A stretch of DNA of 9,247 bases from CAYMTN01 sp964393335 (GTDB lineage Bacteria; Chloroflexota; Anaerolineae; Aggregatilineales; Aggregatilineaceae). Positions within the stretch are counted from its first letter, which is position 1, and every line of letters begins with the position of its first letter. The DNA is taken from NCBI GenBank assembly GCA_964393335.1, contig CAYMTN010000216.1:1-9247 (forward strand). The letters are read 5' to 3'. Under the pieces are notes generated by a model. That model did no database searches, had not been told where the DNA came from, and saw only the letters and a program-made list of their open reading frames with translations. The position numbers and the translations under genes are program-made. Positions 1 through 6,842 of the stretch are shown here, one piece after another.

Positions 1-1568
1 ACGGCGGCACCCATCACCAGCGACGCGGCGACGGTGCGCGCGGCGGTCTGCACCAGGCGCTGCCCATCGATGTCACCCCAGCGCCGCCGCAGGATCACCA
101 GCAGCAGCGATAACTCAATCAAAAAGGTCACCGAGTAACCGAGCGCCAGGCCGCCGACGCCTGTCACGCCGGAAAGCTGCGTGTTGAGCTGCCCGGCGGC
201 GCTGGACAGGGAATCCAGCGCGGCGGGATAGTGCCCGGCGGCGTACTGCTCGCCCCACGCGCTGATACTGCTGCGCACCGTATCGTCGAACTGGTAGACG
301 TAACCCAGGTACAGCCCGCCGACGATCAGCACGTTCACGCCAGCGGCGATGAGCGCGGCCCACAGCGGCGTGTAGGTGTCCTTGTCGGCGTAAAAACTGC
401 GGGCGATGACTTCGTGCAGGCTTTGAAAGATCAGGCCGAACGCGAAAAATTGCAGCGCACCGTAGACCAGGGCGCTGTCTTTGGCGTCAAACGCGCCGCG
501 TTCGAGCAGGCCGATCATCGGCCTGCCGATCAGGATCAGGCCAACCGTCGCGGGGATGGTGGCGATCAGGATAAAACGCAGCGCGCCGGACATGGCGTGA
601 CGCTTGCGCGTCTGGTCGCCCAGTTCGCTGAAGGCGGCCAGCGTCGGAAACACTACGAAGCCCATCGCGCTGCCGATCAGCGTTTCGGGGATGTTCATCA
701 GCCGGTAGCCCCAGTCGAACGCGCTGACCGCGCCGCTGCCCATGCGGGACGCGATGTTGTTGAAGACGATCGTGTTAAACGTCACGACGCCCAGACCCGC
801 CACACGCGGGATCATCAGCACGATCACGCGGCGCAGTGCCGGATCGCGCCAGCCGAAACGAGGCATCCAGCGCATCCGGTAATGGACCAGGCCCGGCACC
901 TGGATGCTGAAATGCATCACCGCGCCAATCACCGCGCCCCACGCGATCCCGTACACGCCGAACGGGCCGATCAAAAACGCCACGCCAAACAGGATACCCA
1001 CGTCGAACAGGATCGGGGCCAGGGCCGGCAGCAAAAAATGGTTGTGACTGTGCAGAATGCCCTGGAAAATGCCGCTCACGCTGAAGATCAACGTGCTGAT
1101 CAGCAGAATCCGCATGAGCGTGACCGTTTGATCGACTTTGGCCGCATCGAATCCCGGCGCGACGACGTGTTGAACCAGCCAGGGCGCGAGCCAGAACCCG
1201 ATCACGCTCAGGCCGAGGGTGACGACGAAGACCGTGTTGATCACGTCGCTCGCCAGCCGCCACGCGCCCGGTCGGTCGTCGCGCGCCAGGAAACTGCTGA
1301 AGATCGGGATAAAGGCGTAACTCAACGCGCCGCCGCCGATCAGCAGCACGATCTGTTCTGGGATGCGGTTGGCGGTGACGAAGGCGTCCCACTCGTCGCC
1401 GACGCCAAACACGCTGGCGATGATGAACGTTTGGGCCAGGCTGATCGCTTTGGCCGTCGCAAACGCGATCATCAGGATGATCGTGTTGCGGGCCATGCCG
1501 CGGGAATCGGTCTGCGGCGTGCCGGGGGGTGGCGCGCTGTCGTGCGTAGCTGGTAGATGATCGCTCAT
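1..1568 (-). CDS. murJ: MurJ/MviN-family lipid flippase, divergent (C-terminus cut by window edge)
   Basis: This integral membrane protein of the MOP exporter superfamily is probably the lipid II flippase MurJ or a paralogue. Lipid II flipping across the cytoplasmic membrane supplies peptidoglycan synthesis. From ATG at 1568, 522 codons read openly to the window edge, so the last part is missing. I count about 13 hydrophobic segments, roughly at residues 26-45, 71-92, 107-130, 149-172, 178-200, 203-225, 247-270, 297-315, 330-352, 367-390, 402-425, 471-493 and 505 onward. Family signatures are 'DAFVTANRIP' (61-70), 'GGGALSYAFIPIF' (78-90) and 'YRLMNIPETLIGSAMGFVVFP' split around 288-308. Oddities: residues matching E. 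coli R24 and R52 are not Arg, and there is an extra loop of about 45 residues at 424-470. The start has only a weak ribosome binding site; Met25 is an alternative. It lies 86 bp after the peptidase gene on the same strand. The family is sure; true MurJ function is less so. Confidence 0.88.
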   Translation of the reverse strand, partial: MSDHLPATHDSAPPPGTPQTDSRGMARNTIILMIAFATAKAISLAQTFIIASVFGVGDEWDAFVTANRIPEQIVLLIGGGALSYAFIPIFSSFLARDDRPGAWRLASDVINTVFVVTLGLSVIGFWLAPWLVQHVVAPGFDAAKVDQTVTLMRILLISTLIFSVSGIFQGILHSHNHFLLPALAPILFDVGILFGVAFLIGPFGVYGIAWGAVIGAVMHFSIQVPGLVHYRMRWMPRFGWRDPALRRVIVLMIPRVAGLGVVTFNTIVFNNIASRMGSGAVSAFDWGYRLMNIPETLIGSAMGFVVFPTLAAFSELGDQTRKRHAMSGALRFILIATIPATVGLILIGRPMIGLLERGAFDAKDSALVYGALQFFAFGLIFQSLHEVIARSFYADKDTYTPLWAALIAAGVNVLIVGGLYLGYVYQFDDTVRSSISAWGEQYAAGHYPAALDSLSSAAGQLNTQLSGVTGVGGLALGYSVTFLIELSLLLVILRRRWGDIDGQRLVQTAARTVAASLVMGAA

Positions 1569-1654
1569 AGGGTCTGCTTCCGGTTGGCGACGGGGTGTCT
1601 GGCGGCGAAACGAACAGGGCGCTGAATCAGCCTCACCCCCGTCGAGGCGGCCCG

Positions 1655-3268
1655 CTACGGCGCGTTGGCGACGGTGAACGTGCCCGCTTCGACCTGGGCT
1701 TTGGCTTCCTGCGCGGGGAAGAAGTTCTTGTTATACCGCAGCGCCTCGTTCAGTTTTGCCACCGCGGCCTGCGTGTCACCCTGTGCGGCGTAGGCCAGCC
1801 CTTGATAATAATACGACTCCTCGACATACGGCGTCGTCGTGATGGTGTTCTGCGCGCGGGCGATCACGTCGCTGTAGCGCTCGGTGTGCAGGTACGCTTC
1901 GTAGGGGCCGAACTGGTACCATAACATGCGGAACGGCAGGCCCAGCCGGAAGGCTTCGTCATAGGCATACGACGCGTTTTCGTATTCCTTCAGTCCGACG
2001 TACGAGCTGCCCATGTTGAACCACGCCCACTTGTCTTCGCCGTCTTTTTTGGCTTCGGACCGGGCGAAATCCAGCGCCGTGTGGTAGCCATACTCGGGAT
2101 CGACGTAATCGCCCAGCGCTGCGCGCAGGTCCATCTCGCGCGACGGCTCATAGAGCACGATGAACACGCGGTTGAAGTGCCGCCATTTTTCGTCAAACAG
2201 GCTGTACGGGCTGGGGCGGCCCTGCTGCTGGTTGCTGCCCAGGTAACTGTCGAAGGTCAGGAAGGACTGCTCGTAGTCGTCGTAGCCGATCAGCAGCACA
2301 TAATGGCCCATCCAGCCTTCGTTGGCGGGCTGGATGCTTTCCTCGATCACGACCGGGAAATTCGCGGCCAGCAGGCGTTTGAGCACGGTCGTCGTGCCCC
2401 CGAAACGGTACAGGGCCTTGACGCCGGTATTTTCATACACAAAACGCACCATCTGCCAGGGGCTGACGTTTTTATCCTCCTTGTTGGGTTTCATCCAGTT
2501 CGCGGCGGTTTCCTGGTTGTCGCTCCAGCCGTAATAACTGAGCGCCATCGTCATCGTCGTCGGGCCGCAGTTATTCCAGCCCTGCGCCTCATAACGAACA
2601 TGATCCAGCTTGACCTGCTTGGGCAGCGGGGCCTCGGTGACGCTGTAGGCGGGCGTGATGGTCGCCAGCGCGGCCTGTGTCGGCGGGATGTACGTTGGCA
2701 GCATCGTCGGCGCGGTGGTGCCAACCTGCCCGACCGGGATGCCGCCAGCATCTCCGGAGGGGGTCGCCGTCGGGACCAGCGTCGCTGCGACTGTAGGCCG
2801 GCCTTCGTCCCCGACCGGCATCCCTTGCACGGCGTCCGGCGTCTCGCTGGCTGGCGTCGGGCTGGCGTCTTCCAGCAGCAGAAGCTGCTGCGCGGCTTGA
2901 CTGTCGCTTGAGCCGCCGAGCGTCGGCAGCACCTCGAACGGCACCGTTGGCCGCAGCGAGTCAAAAGGCGGGAACATGTCGATCAATCGCTGCTGGTAAC
3001 GCGGTTCCAGGTTACGAAAGAATGGGGGGAACGCGATGATGAAGATCACCAGCAGCACGACCCCAAACGCGGCAGTGCCGCCAGCCACGGCCAGCAGCGC
3101 TTTGATCCAGGTGGGCGTGCCCCGGCGGTGCCGGCGGCGGCGGCCCGTAGGCGTCAGCGCCAGGTTCAATGACCCCGGCACGCCGAGGTGATCGTAATCG
3201 TTTGGCACGGTGGACGGAACGCGTTGTGATTCGCTGGTGGCGTGTTTGCCGGATCGTTTTGATACCAT
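1655..3268 (-). CDS. Membrane-anchored C39-like cysteine peptidase with C-terminal TPR repeats
   Basis: This 537-residue protein has a modular layout. Residues 1-55 are a basic, cytoplasmic-looking N-terminus with 'RRRRHRR' at 43-49. Residues 56-80 are one membrane segment. Residues 115-215 are a Thr/Pro/Ser-rich linker. Residues 220-375 are a C39-like papain-fold peptidase domain. Residues 410-525 are TPR-like helices (for example 'WFNMGSSYVGLKEYENASYAYDEA' split over 416-439, and 'YYYQGLAYAAQGDTQAAV' at 486-503). The likely catalytic set is Gln229 (oxyanion), Cys234 in 'NNCGPTT', His322 in 'GHYVLLIGYD' and Asp340 in 'TFDSYLG'. By the positive-inside rule the peptidase and TPR parts face outside. 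C39 relatives cleave double-glycine leaders, but there is no ABC transporter here, so the substrate is unknown. GGAG at 3281-3284 sits 12 nt before the ATG, a long spacing. It precedes murJ, so a cell-envelope role is possible but inferred. Confidence 0.88.
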   Translation of the reverse strand: MVSKRSGKHATSESQRVPSTVPNDYDHLGVPGSLNLALTPTGRRRRHRRGTPTWIKALLAVAGGTAAFGVVLLVIFIIAFPPFFRNLEPRYQQRLIDMFPPFDSLRPTVPFEVLPTLGGSSDSQAAQQLLLLEDASPTPASETPDAVQGMPVGDEGRPTVAATLVPTATPSGDAGGIPVGQVGTTAPTMLPTYIPPTQAALATITPAYSVTEAPLPKQVKLDHVRYEAQGWNNCGPTTMTMALSYYGWSDNQETAANWMKPNKEDKNVSPWQMVRFVYENTGVKALYRFGGTTTVLKRLLAANFPVVIEESIQPANEGWMGHYVLLIGYDDYEQSFLTFDSYLGSNQQQGRPSPYSLFDEKWRHFNRVFIVLYEPSREMDLRAALGDYVDPEYGYHTALDFARSEAKKDGEDKWAWFNMGSSYVGLKEYENASYAYDEAFRLGLPFRMLWYQFGPYEAYLHTERYSDVIARAQNTITTTPYVEESYYYQGLAYAAQGDTQAAVAKLNEALRYNKNFFPAQEAKAQVEAGTFTVANAP

Positions 3269-3846
3269 AACCTGCCGTTACTCCTTCACCTGCCCGCCGG
3301 GATCGAACCCTGGCCGGTGGGCCGGCTGCGTGGCCGCTGCGCTGGCCTGGGCTTCCAATACGTCACGAGTCGCGCAGCATTAAGCGGTGTCATCTGTGTT
3401 TTTCCGATTGCACGGCACTATAGCGCATTCATGGCGAGTTCGCCAGAGTCTGTTACCGGCGCTACGTACAAGTTTGAGATACATCCCTTGAATGTTGGGC
3501 ACAGCACGCAGCGCCTCTGCGGAAAAACATTCGGACCACCAGATTCATGTGTGCACCAGGCGGCGCGACGTTCGATTTGCTCCCGGCATTTCCTGATCCA
3601 GTATGCCACACCTGGCGCGCGGCTGCATTTCAATCAGCCTACGCTTATCAGGCGTCTGTCCTGCGGCTGGCGTGATGGCCGCCCGGTCTGTTTCCGGCAA
3701 AAAACCTTTGACTTTTCCCCTGCCACCTCGTACAATCTCCTCGTTCTGAATGCAGACCGAACGAGTCGACACTACCGGCGGCGCGGCGCGCCCCTTTGCG
3801 CTCGTTTGTTATTGACACAACTCAGCTTTTGGAGGCTCTAGCTCGC
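3269..3846. other. Divergent intergenic region, no supported gene
   Basis: This 578-bp stretch separates the peptidase gene (minus) from the EF-G-like gene (plus). It holds a strong plus-strand promoter near its right end, followed by a leader of about 104 nt up to the ATG at 3847. For the minus strand I see only a lone -10-like TATAGT (3417-3422) without a good -35 box. Small open frames occur on both strands, but none has a convincing ribosome binding site or recognisable protein. I found no tRNA, riboswitch or clear repeat. The middle, about 3430-3700, is unexplained. Confidence 0.6.
3708..3736 (+). promoter_or_regulatory. Sigma-70-type promoter for the EF-G-like gene
   Basis: TTGACT at 3708-3713 and TACAAT at 3731-3736 are separated by exactly 17 bp; each box matches the consensus at 5 of 6 positions. 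Transcription should begin near 3743, giving a leader of about 104 nt before the ATG at 3847. It stands in otherwise GC-rich DNA, which makes a chance match less likely. Strong promoters suit a highly expressed translation factor. Confidence 0.75.
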
Positions 3847-5949
3847 ATGAAAGAATATACTACTGACCTGTTGAGGAATATTGCCCTGGTAGGCCACCAG
3901 GGCGCCGGTAAGACAAGCCTGGCGGAAAGCCTCTTGTTCAATACCGGCGCCACGACGCGTATGGGGAAGGTCGAAGAGGGGAATACGGTTGCTGACTTTG
4001 ACGAGGACGAGCGCGGGCGCAACCTGTCGATCTATTCCGCGCTGCTGCCGGTCGAATACAACGACTACAAGATTAACGTGCTGGATGCCCCCGGATTTGT
4101 CGATTTTCAGGGTGAGGCGAAAAACGCGGTGCGGGTTTCTGACGCGGCGGTCGTGGTGGTGGATGCCGTGTCCGGCCCGGAAGTTGGGACCGAGCTGGCT
4201 TTTGATTATGCCCGCGAATTCAGCCTGCCGGTCCTGATCGTGATCAACAAGATGGACCGGGAGAACGCCAACTTCACCAGCGCGCTGAACGCCATGCGCG
4301 AGCGGTTCCCGGAGTACCGCTTCGTGCCGGTCATGCTGCCGATTGGCTCCCAGGCCGATTTTGCGGGTGTCGTCAACCTGATGACGCTCAAGGCGCAGAT
4401 GGGTGTGGGTAAAACGGTGGCCGACGTGCCCGACGACATGGCTGACGACGTCGAAATGGCCCGCCTGGAGATGGTCGAAGCCGCTGCCGAGGCCGACGAC
4501 GCCCTGATGGAAAAATATTTCGAGACGGAAACGCTCTCCGACGACGAGATCAAACAGGGTATGCGCGCCGCAGGCAAAAACGCCGAAAGCCGCGTCGTGC
4601 CCGTCTTTGCGACTAGCTCGACGCACAACATCGGCATCATGCCGCTGTTGGACCTGCTGCCGCTGTTTGTGTCGCCTCCCGGCCAGCGCGGCGTGGTGCT
4701 CGAAGCCGAGCGCGGCGGCGAAGTCGAGCGGTTGGGGCCGCCGCTCAGCGATGACGGTCCGCCGGTCGCGTATGTGTTCCACAGCCACACCGATAAATAT
4801 GGCACGCTGACGTATTTCCGCCTGTTCAGCGGCAAGCTGAAGGGCAACGATACGCTGTACAACCTCGACAAAGAGCAGGAAGAACGCCTGGGCAGCCTGA
4901 TGACCATGCGCGGCGAAACCCAGATTCCGCTGGATGTGCTGCACGCGGGTGATATCGGCGTCGTCGCCAAACTGCGCGATACGCACACCGGCCATACGCT
5001 GGCCGCCAAAGGCTTCAACAAATTCGTCACGCGGCCCCGTTTTTCGATGCCGGTCTACGCCGTTGCGCTGCACCCGCGCACCCAGAGCGACAGCGCCAAG
5101 ATGGGCGAAGTGCTCACCGGCATGACGAACAGCGATCCGACCCTGCACTGGTACCAGGATGCCGCGCTGAAGCAGGCGATCCTGGAGGGCATGGGCGGCA
5201 CGCACATCGACATCGCCATCAGCCGCGCCGAGCGGATGGGCGTCGGCCTGGATACCACCGTGCCGAAAGTGCCGTACCAGGAAACGGTCACCAAGACGGC
5301 GTCCGCCGTGTATCGCCACAAAAAGCAGACCGGCGGCGCGGGCCAGTTTGGCGAAGTTCACCTGCGTGTCGAGCCGCTGCCGACTCCCACCGGCGACGAC
5401 GAGGACATGCCCGAATTTGAGTTCGCCAACGAGGTATTCGGCGGGGCGATCAGCGGCGCGTTTGTCGGCTCGGCGGAAAAAGGCGTGCGCCAGGTGCTCG
5501 GTGACGGCGTGATCGCCGGTTACCCGATCAAGTACGTCAAGGCCATCGTGTTCGATGGTAAGATGCACCCGGTCGACTCGAAGGACATCGCCTTCCAGAT
5601 CGCCGGGCGGGGCGCGTTCCGCGAGGCGTTTGAGAACGCCGGGCCGGTGCTGTTGGAGCCGATCATGCTGGTCAAGGTGACGGTGCCGGAAGAAAACATG
5701 GGTGACATCATGGGCGACATGAACACCCGCCGGGGCCGCGTGCTTGGCATGGAATCGGAAGCCGGGCGCAGCGTGATCATCGCCGAGGTGCCACAGGCCG
5801 AGATTCAGCGGTACAGCAACGACCTGCGCTCGATGACCGCCGGGCGCGGCGTGTTCACGATGGAGTTCCTGCGTTACGAGCGCGTGCCAACGCACATCCA
5901 GGGCGAGATCATCGCCAAGGCGCAGAAGGAAAAAGAGGAAGAGTCGTAA
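3847..5949 (+). CDS. fusA2: EF-G-like translational GTPase (EF-G-2 type)
   Basis: This 700-residue, five-domain GTPase is of the elongation factor G family, nearest in motif pattern to T. thermophilus EF-G-2. EF-G moves tRNA and mRNA through the ribosome using GTP; EF-G-2-type proteins are accessory paralogues of unsettled role. Visible motifs are P-loop 'GHQGAGKT' (16-23), 'DAPGF' (80-84) in place of DTPGH, 'NKMD' (134-137) and 'ATSS' (255-258) near G5. A domain III signature 'GMGGTHIDI' (448-456) replaces the usual GMGELHL. Domain IV has 'KKQTGGAGQFG' (492-502) and the tip sequence 'MHPVDSKD' (573-580), which keeps the tip His. The C-terminal domain contains 'NTRRGRVLGME' (626-636). The ATG at 3847 is chosen because GGAGG at 3831-3835 precedes it by 11 nt; an in-frame TTG at 3796 lacks such a site. 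It has its own promoter and terminator, so it is probably monocistronic. Whether a canonical fusA exists elsewhere cannot be seen. Confidence 0.93.
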   Translation: MKEYTTDLLRNIALVGHQGAGKTSLAESLLFNTGATTRMGKVEEGNTVADFDEDERGRNLSIYSALLPVEYNDYKINVLDAPGFVDFQGEAKNAVRVSDAAVVVVDAVSGPEVGTELAFDYAREFSLPVLIVINKMDRENANFTSALNAMRERFPEYRFVPVMLPIGSQADFAGVVNLMTLKAQMGVGKTVADVPDDMADDVEMARLEMVEAAAEADDALMEKYFETETLSDDEIKQGMRAAGKNAESRVVPVFATSSTHNIGIMPLLDLLPLFVSPPGQRGVVLEAERGGEVERLGPPLSDDGPPVAYVFHSHTDKYGTLTYFRLFSGKLKGNDTLYNLDKEQEERLGSLMTMRGETQIPLDVLHAGDIGVVAKLRDTHTGHTLAAKGFNKFVTRPRFSMPVYAVALHPRTQSDSAKMGEVLTGMTNSDPTLHWYQDAALKQAILEGMGGTHIDIAISRAERMGVGLDTTVPKVPYQETVTKTASAVYRHKKQTGGAGQFGEVHLRVEPLPTPTGDDEDMPEFEFANEVFGGAISGAFVGSAEKGVRQVLGDGVIAGYPIKYVKAIVFDGKMHPVDSKDIAFQIAGRGAFREAFENAGPVLLEPIMLVKVTVPEENMGDIMGDMNTRRGRVLGMESEAGRSVIIAEVPQAEIQRYSNDLRSMTAGRGVFTMEFLRYERVPTHIQGEIIAKAQKEKEEES

Positions 5950-5985
5950 CCCCGGTTGCGCATCTTCTCAGCACGATCCATCACG

Positions 5986-6013
5986 GGGCGGCAGCAGTGC
6001 CGCCCTGTTTTTG
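5986..6013 (+). terminator. Intrinsic terminator after the EF-G-like gene
   Basis: A perfect 8-bp stem, GGGCGGCA (5986-5993) with TGCCGCCC (5998-6005), closes a GCAG tetraloop and is followed by TGTTTTTGTT. It begins 36 bp after the stop codon. GC-rich stem, small loop and U-tract fit Rho-independent termination on the plus strand, and it isolates this gene from the hydrolase downstream. Confidence 0.9.
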
Positions 6014-6061
6014 TTGGGGCGGGTCGTTGAATGCACAGGGGGCAGTCAGGGTGGACCACAG

Positions 6062-6067
6062 TATAAT
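6062..6067 (+). promoter_or_regulatory. Probable -10 box for the hydrolase gene
   Basis: A perfect TATAAT lies 50 bp before the ATG at 6118 and just after the upstream terminator, where a new promoter is needed. At 17-bp spacing the -35 position reads GGGGCA, a poor match, so an activator may be involved or another sigma factor may act. The start of transcription would be near 6074, leaving a leader of about 44 nt. Confidence 0.55.
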
Positions 6068-6117
6068 CTGATTGCTGTGAGGCAGTCCGAGTGCTGGAAC
6101 AATTCAAGGAGATACAC

Positions 6118-6771
6118 ATGTCACCCAACCAACCTGACGGTTACCTCGCCGTTCCCCCTGCTGGCAGCGGTCCTGCTGTGCTGGTCCTGCACGCCTGGTG
6201 GGGGCTGAACGACACCATCAAAGCGCTGTGCGCGCGGCTGGCCGAATCAGGTTTCGTCGCCTTCGCCCCGGACCTCTATCATGGCAAGGTCGCAGACACC
6301 ATTCCTGACGCCGAAACCCTCAGCGGGGCCGTGTTTGGAAACCTCGATCAGGCCAGGGCCGATCTCGCCAGTGCAGCAGCGTTCCTCAGCGAACGTGCCG
6401 CCCGACCCGGCGGTCTGGCGGTGATGGGCTTTTCCCTGGGCGCGTTTTTCGCGCTGGACCTCTCGGTGACTGATCCCGAACGCGTCCGGTCCGTCGTCGT
6501 CTTTTACGGGACCCGGCCCGGCGACTACAGCAGTTCGAAAGCCGCGTATCTCGGTCACTTTGCTGAGGCGGATCAGTTTGAGTCGCAGTCTGAGGTTGAT
6601 AGCCTGGAGGAATCTCTAAAGCAGGCGGATCGCCCGGTGACGTTTTATCGTTACGCTGGCACCGGGCACTGGTTCTTTGAGCCTGACCGCGTGGGGGCAT
6701 ATAACGAGGCAGCGGCACACCTGGCATGGGATCGCACCCTGGCTTTCCTGAGGTCCTCCGCCCCCTCGTGA
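6118..6771 (+). CDS. Dienelactone hydrolase family protein (alpha/beta hydrolase)
   Basis: This 217-residue protein has the usual size for single-domain members of the dienelactone hydrolase family, soluble alpha/beta hydrolases that open lactones or cleave esters. Supporting features are 'VLVLHAWWGLN' (21-31), 'FAPDLYHGK' (49-57), the nucleophile elbow 'GFSLGA' (104-109) with Ser106, a probable acid Asp152 in 'FAEADQF', and 'GTGHWFFEPDR' (181-191) with His184. Classical dienelactone hydrolase uses Cys as nucleophile; here it is Ser, so general esterase activity is as likely and the substrate is unknown. There is no signal peptide, so it should be cytoplasmic. The ATG at 6118 is chosen because AAGGAGA at 6106-6112 is ideally spaced; a GTG 27 bp upstream would place this site inside the gene. 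It appears to be a single-gene unit between a terminator and convergent genes. Confidence 0.9.
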   Translation: MSPNQPDGYLAVPPAGSGPAVLVLHAWWGLNDTIKALCARLAESGFVAFAPDLYHGKVADTIPDAETLSGAVFGNLDQARADLASAAAFLSERAARPGGLAVMGFSLGAFFALDLSVTDPERVRSVVVFYGTRPGDYSSSKAAYLGHFAEADQFESQSEVDSLEESLKQADRPVTFYRYAGTGHWFFEPDRVGAYNEAAAHLAWDRTLAFLRSSAPS

Positions 6772-6803
6772 TCGCGGCTGGGGGTGTTTCGCCGGCACAC
6801 GAC

Positions 6804-6842
6804 CTGACCGGGCGGACGATGGCCTGTCCGCCGCGCGGTCAG
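6804..6842. other. Two-tier hairpin between convergent genes
   Basis: CTGACCG (6804-6810) pairs with CGGTCAG (6836-6842), and GGCGGAC (6811-6817) pairs with GTCCGCC (6826-6832). This gives 14 base pairs with a 3-nt bulge (GCG) and an 8-nt loop. It lies in the 67-bp gap between the hydrolase and the glycosyltransferase and covers the latter's stop codon. Neither side has a U-tract, so it is not a standard intrinsic terminator; it may still stop or protect transcripts from both directions. Confidence 0.55.

Noticed and set aside
231..1556. A 441-codon plus-strand frame across the flippase gene
   Set aside because: Its composition is dominated by Arg, Asp, Gln and His and the opposite strand encodes a clear membrane protein, so it is a shadow.
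1569..1654. Possible terminator between the peptidase and flippase genes
   Set aside because: I found no stable stem followed by a U-tract, so co-transcription remains the simpler reading.
3300..3312. GGTTCGATCCC on the minus strand, identical to a tRNA T-loop consensus
   Set aside because: The flanks do not form a regular T-stem, and no anticodon arm, D-arm or acceptor stem can be drawn around it.
3417..3422. TATAGT on the minus strand as a -10 box for the peptidase gene
   Set aside because: At 17-bp spacing the -35 position matches only 3 of 6 bases, so it is not separable from chance.
3418..3633. A 71-codon Cys-containing minus-strand frame in the same region
   Set aside because: No supporting ribosome binding site, motif or neighbour relation; the length is expected by chance.
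3812..3817. Perfect TTGACA as a second -35 box before the EF-G-like gene
   Set aside because: No -10-like sequence occurs 16-18 bp later; that position holds the ribosome binding site region.
3317..3841. A 174-codon plus-strand frame in the divergent intergenic region
   Set aside because: No ribosome binding site or recognisable protein; it runs across the promoter and leader of the EF-G-like gene.
3838..5895. A 685-codon open frame antisense to the EF-G-like gene
   Set aside because: It is His/Arg/Ala-rich, matches no family, and is explained by the codon bias of the well-supported gene on the other strand.
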